Assembly (NCBI GenBank): GCA_028290325.1
Contig: JAQGJY010000288.1
Coordinates: 1-6,189, forward strand
Length of the DNA: 6,189 bases
DNA from: Tardiphaga sp.
Lineage (GTDB): Bacteria > Pseudomonadota > Alphaproteobacteria > Rhizobiales > Xanthobacteraceae
Direction: 5' to 3'
The number at the start of each line of letters is the position of its first letter. Position 1 is the stretch's first letter. Positions 5,029-6,189 of this stretch are shown here, in pieces. Below the pieces are notes generated by a model. The model was given only the letters and a program-made list of their open reading frames with translations, did not search any database and was not told where the DNA came from. A program made the translations under genes and the position numbers.

Positions 5029-6189
5029 CATTCAAAACCCTCGATGACGCCGACGTGAAATCCAAGCGCGTGCTGGTGCGCGTCGATCTCAACGTGCCGA
5101 TGGACAATGGCACGGTGACGGACGCGACCCGGCTGGAACGCATCGCCCCGACCATCACGGAAATTTCCGGCAACGGCGGCAAGGTCATTCTGCTCGCGCA
5201 TTTCGGCCGGCCGAAAGGCCGCGACGACAAAAACTCCCTGAAGCCGGTCGCCGCCGAACTCGCCAAGGTGATCGGCAAGCCGGTTGCCTTCGCGGATGAT
5301 TGCATCGGTGACCTCGCCGCCAAGGCGGTCGCGGCGATGAAGGACGGCGACATCCTTTGTCTCGAAAACACCCGCTTCCATAAAGAGGAAGAAAACAACG
5401 ATCCGAGCTTTGTCGCCGAACTCGCTGAGCTTGGCGACATCTGGGTCAACGACGCGTTCTCCGCCGCGCATCGCGCGCACGCCTCGACCGAAGGACTCGG
5501 TCACAAATTGCCCGCGTTCGCCGGCCGCACCATGCAGGCCGAACTCGACGCGCTCGGCAAGGCGCTCGACGCGCCGACGAAGCCGGTCATCGCCATCGTC
5601 GGCGGCGCGAAAGTCTCGAGCAAAATCGATCTGCTGCAAAACCTTGTCGGCAAGGTCGACATGCTGGTGATCGGCGGCGGCATGGCCAACACCTTCCTGC
5701 ACGCGCAAGGCATTGGCGTCGGCAAGTCGCTTTGCGAGAAAGACCTGGCGCCGACGGCGTTGAAGATTCTCGACGCCGCCAAGGCCGCCAACTGCAAGAT
5801 CATTTTGCCGGTCGATGCCATCGTCGCGCATGAATTCAAGGCCAACGCGGCCTCGACCGTAACCAGCCTCGACGCGATTCCGGCCGACGACATGATCCTT
5901 GATGTCGGCCCGCGATCGATTGCCGCCGTTATCGCGGCGATCGATGACGCCAAGACATTGGTCTGGAACGGCCCGCTCGGTGCGTTCGAAATGACGCCGT
6001 TCGATAGAGGCACGGTCGAGGCCGCCAAGCATGCCGCGGCGCGAACCAAGGCCGGCCGACTTATCTCGGTGGCCGGCGGCGGCGATACCGTCGCGGCGCT
6101 GAACCACGCCGGCGTGGCCGACGATTTCACCTACATTTCCACCGCCGGTGGCGCCTTCCTGGAATGGATGGAGGGCAAGCCGCTGCCGG
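5025..6189 (+). CDS. pgk: Phosphoglycerate kinase, 3' end cut by the window
   Basis: The enzyme transfers phosphate between 1,3-bisphosphoglycerate and ADP, giving 3-phosphoglycerate and ATP, and runs in reverse in gluconeogenesis and the Calvin cycle. The frame is open from ATG 5025 to the window end, 388 complete codons. The usual length is about 395-400, so roughly ten residues are missing at the right edge (the text stops at WMEGKPLP). Landmarks are VLVRVDLNVP (16-25), Arg36, LLAHFGRPKG (56-65), LENTRFHKEEENND (113-126), WVNDAFSAAHRAHAST (140-155), IVGGAKVSSKIDLL (191-204), VIGGGMANTFL (215-225), ILDVGPRS (291-298), VWNGPLGAFE (313-322) and the nucleotide-binding SVAGGGDTVAAL (348-359). 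The start overlaps the stop of the preceding small gene as ATGA. Only a weak GAG lies just before it, so efficient initiation probably depends on ribosomes finishing the upstream gene. No frameshift or missing catalytic residue is seen. Confidence 0.96.
   Translation, partial: MTFKTLDDADVKSKRVLVRVDLNVPMDNGTVTDATRLERIAPTITEISGNGGKVILLAHFGRPKGRDDKNSLKPVAAELAKVIGKPVAFADDCIGDLAAKAVAAMKDGDILCLENTRFHKEEENNDPSFVAELAELGDIWVNDAFSAAHRAHASTEGLGHKLPAFAGRTMQAELDALGKALDAPTKPVIAIVGGAKVSSKIDLLQNLVGKVDMLVIGGGMANTFLHAQGIGVGKSLCEKDLAPTALKILDAAKAANCKIILPVDAIVAHEFKANAASTVTSLDAIPADDMILDVGPRSIAAVIAAIDDAKTLVWNGPLGAFEMTPFDRGTVEAAKHAAARTKAGRLISVAGGGDTVAALNHAGVADDFTYISTAGGAFLEWMEGKPLP

Noticed and set aside
4677..6107. 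Open frame of 476 codons on the minus strand opposite the small gene and pgk
   Set aside because: It mirrors the codon structure of pgk, has no recognisable domain, and includes the antisense of the 21-bp repeats as a meaningless Ser-Pro-rich stretch.

Overview
The window looks like chromosomal DNA of a GC-rich alphaproteobacterium, most likely of the Bradyrhizobium / Rhodopseudomonas / Afipia group. The reasons are the gene order (DUF4164-zapA divergent from tkt-gap-pgk), the wording of the proteins (for example the Pgk run NDAFSAAHRAHASTEGLGHK and the substrate-binding protein C-terminus ending CPLVKK), and a degenerate CCCTCTCCC...GGGAGAGGG intergenic repeat of a kind common in those genomes. 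The genus is inferred from memory of these families and was not checked by a search.

Layout, left to right. (1) Positions 1-335 (+) hold the last 110 residues of a periplasmic substrate-binding protein of a branched-chain amino acid type ABC transporter. (2) Positions 336-602 are a convergent, gene-free spacer with an element of about 150 bp. It is bounded by 9-bp inverted repeats and holds a perfect 20-bp palindrome. (3) Positions 603-1300 (-) are a two-gene unit. DUF4164 (a small coiled-coil protein) is followed by zapA (a cell-division FtsZ-ring stabiliser), with the DUF4164 stop overlapping the zapA GTG start. (4) Positions 1301-1529 are a divergent regulatory region with several inverted repeats and a plausible sigma-70 type promoter for tkt. 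(5) Positions 1530-6189 (+) carry transketolase (tkt), glyceraldehyde-3-phosphate dehydrogenase (gap), a small unrecognised coiled-coil plus membrane-helix protein, and phosphoglycerate kinase (pgk), which is cut by the right edge about ten residues before its expected end.

The tkt-gap-pgk group is central carbon metabolism. Transketolase links the pentose-phosphate (or Calvin) pathway to triose phosphates, while Gap and Pgk interconvert glyceraldehyde-3-phosphate and 3-phosphoglycerate. All three enzymes look intact, with their catalytic residues in place.

The least ordinary item is the small gene at 4708-5028, wedged between gap and pgk. It is poorer in GC than its neighbours, contains four 21-bp / 7-residue tandem repeats forming a coiled coil, ends in one transmembrane helix, and shares an ATGA stop/start overlap with pgk. 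Translation of pgk may therefore be coupled to it. I saw no CRISPR array, transposase, tRNA, rRNA or obvious defence system. Apart from this small gene and the structured intergenic regions, the window is ordinary core genome.
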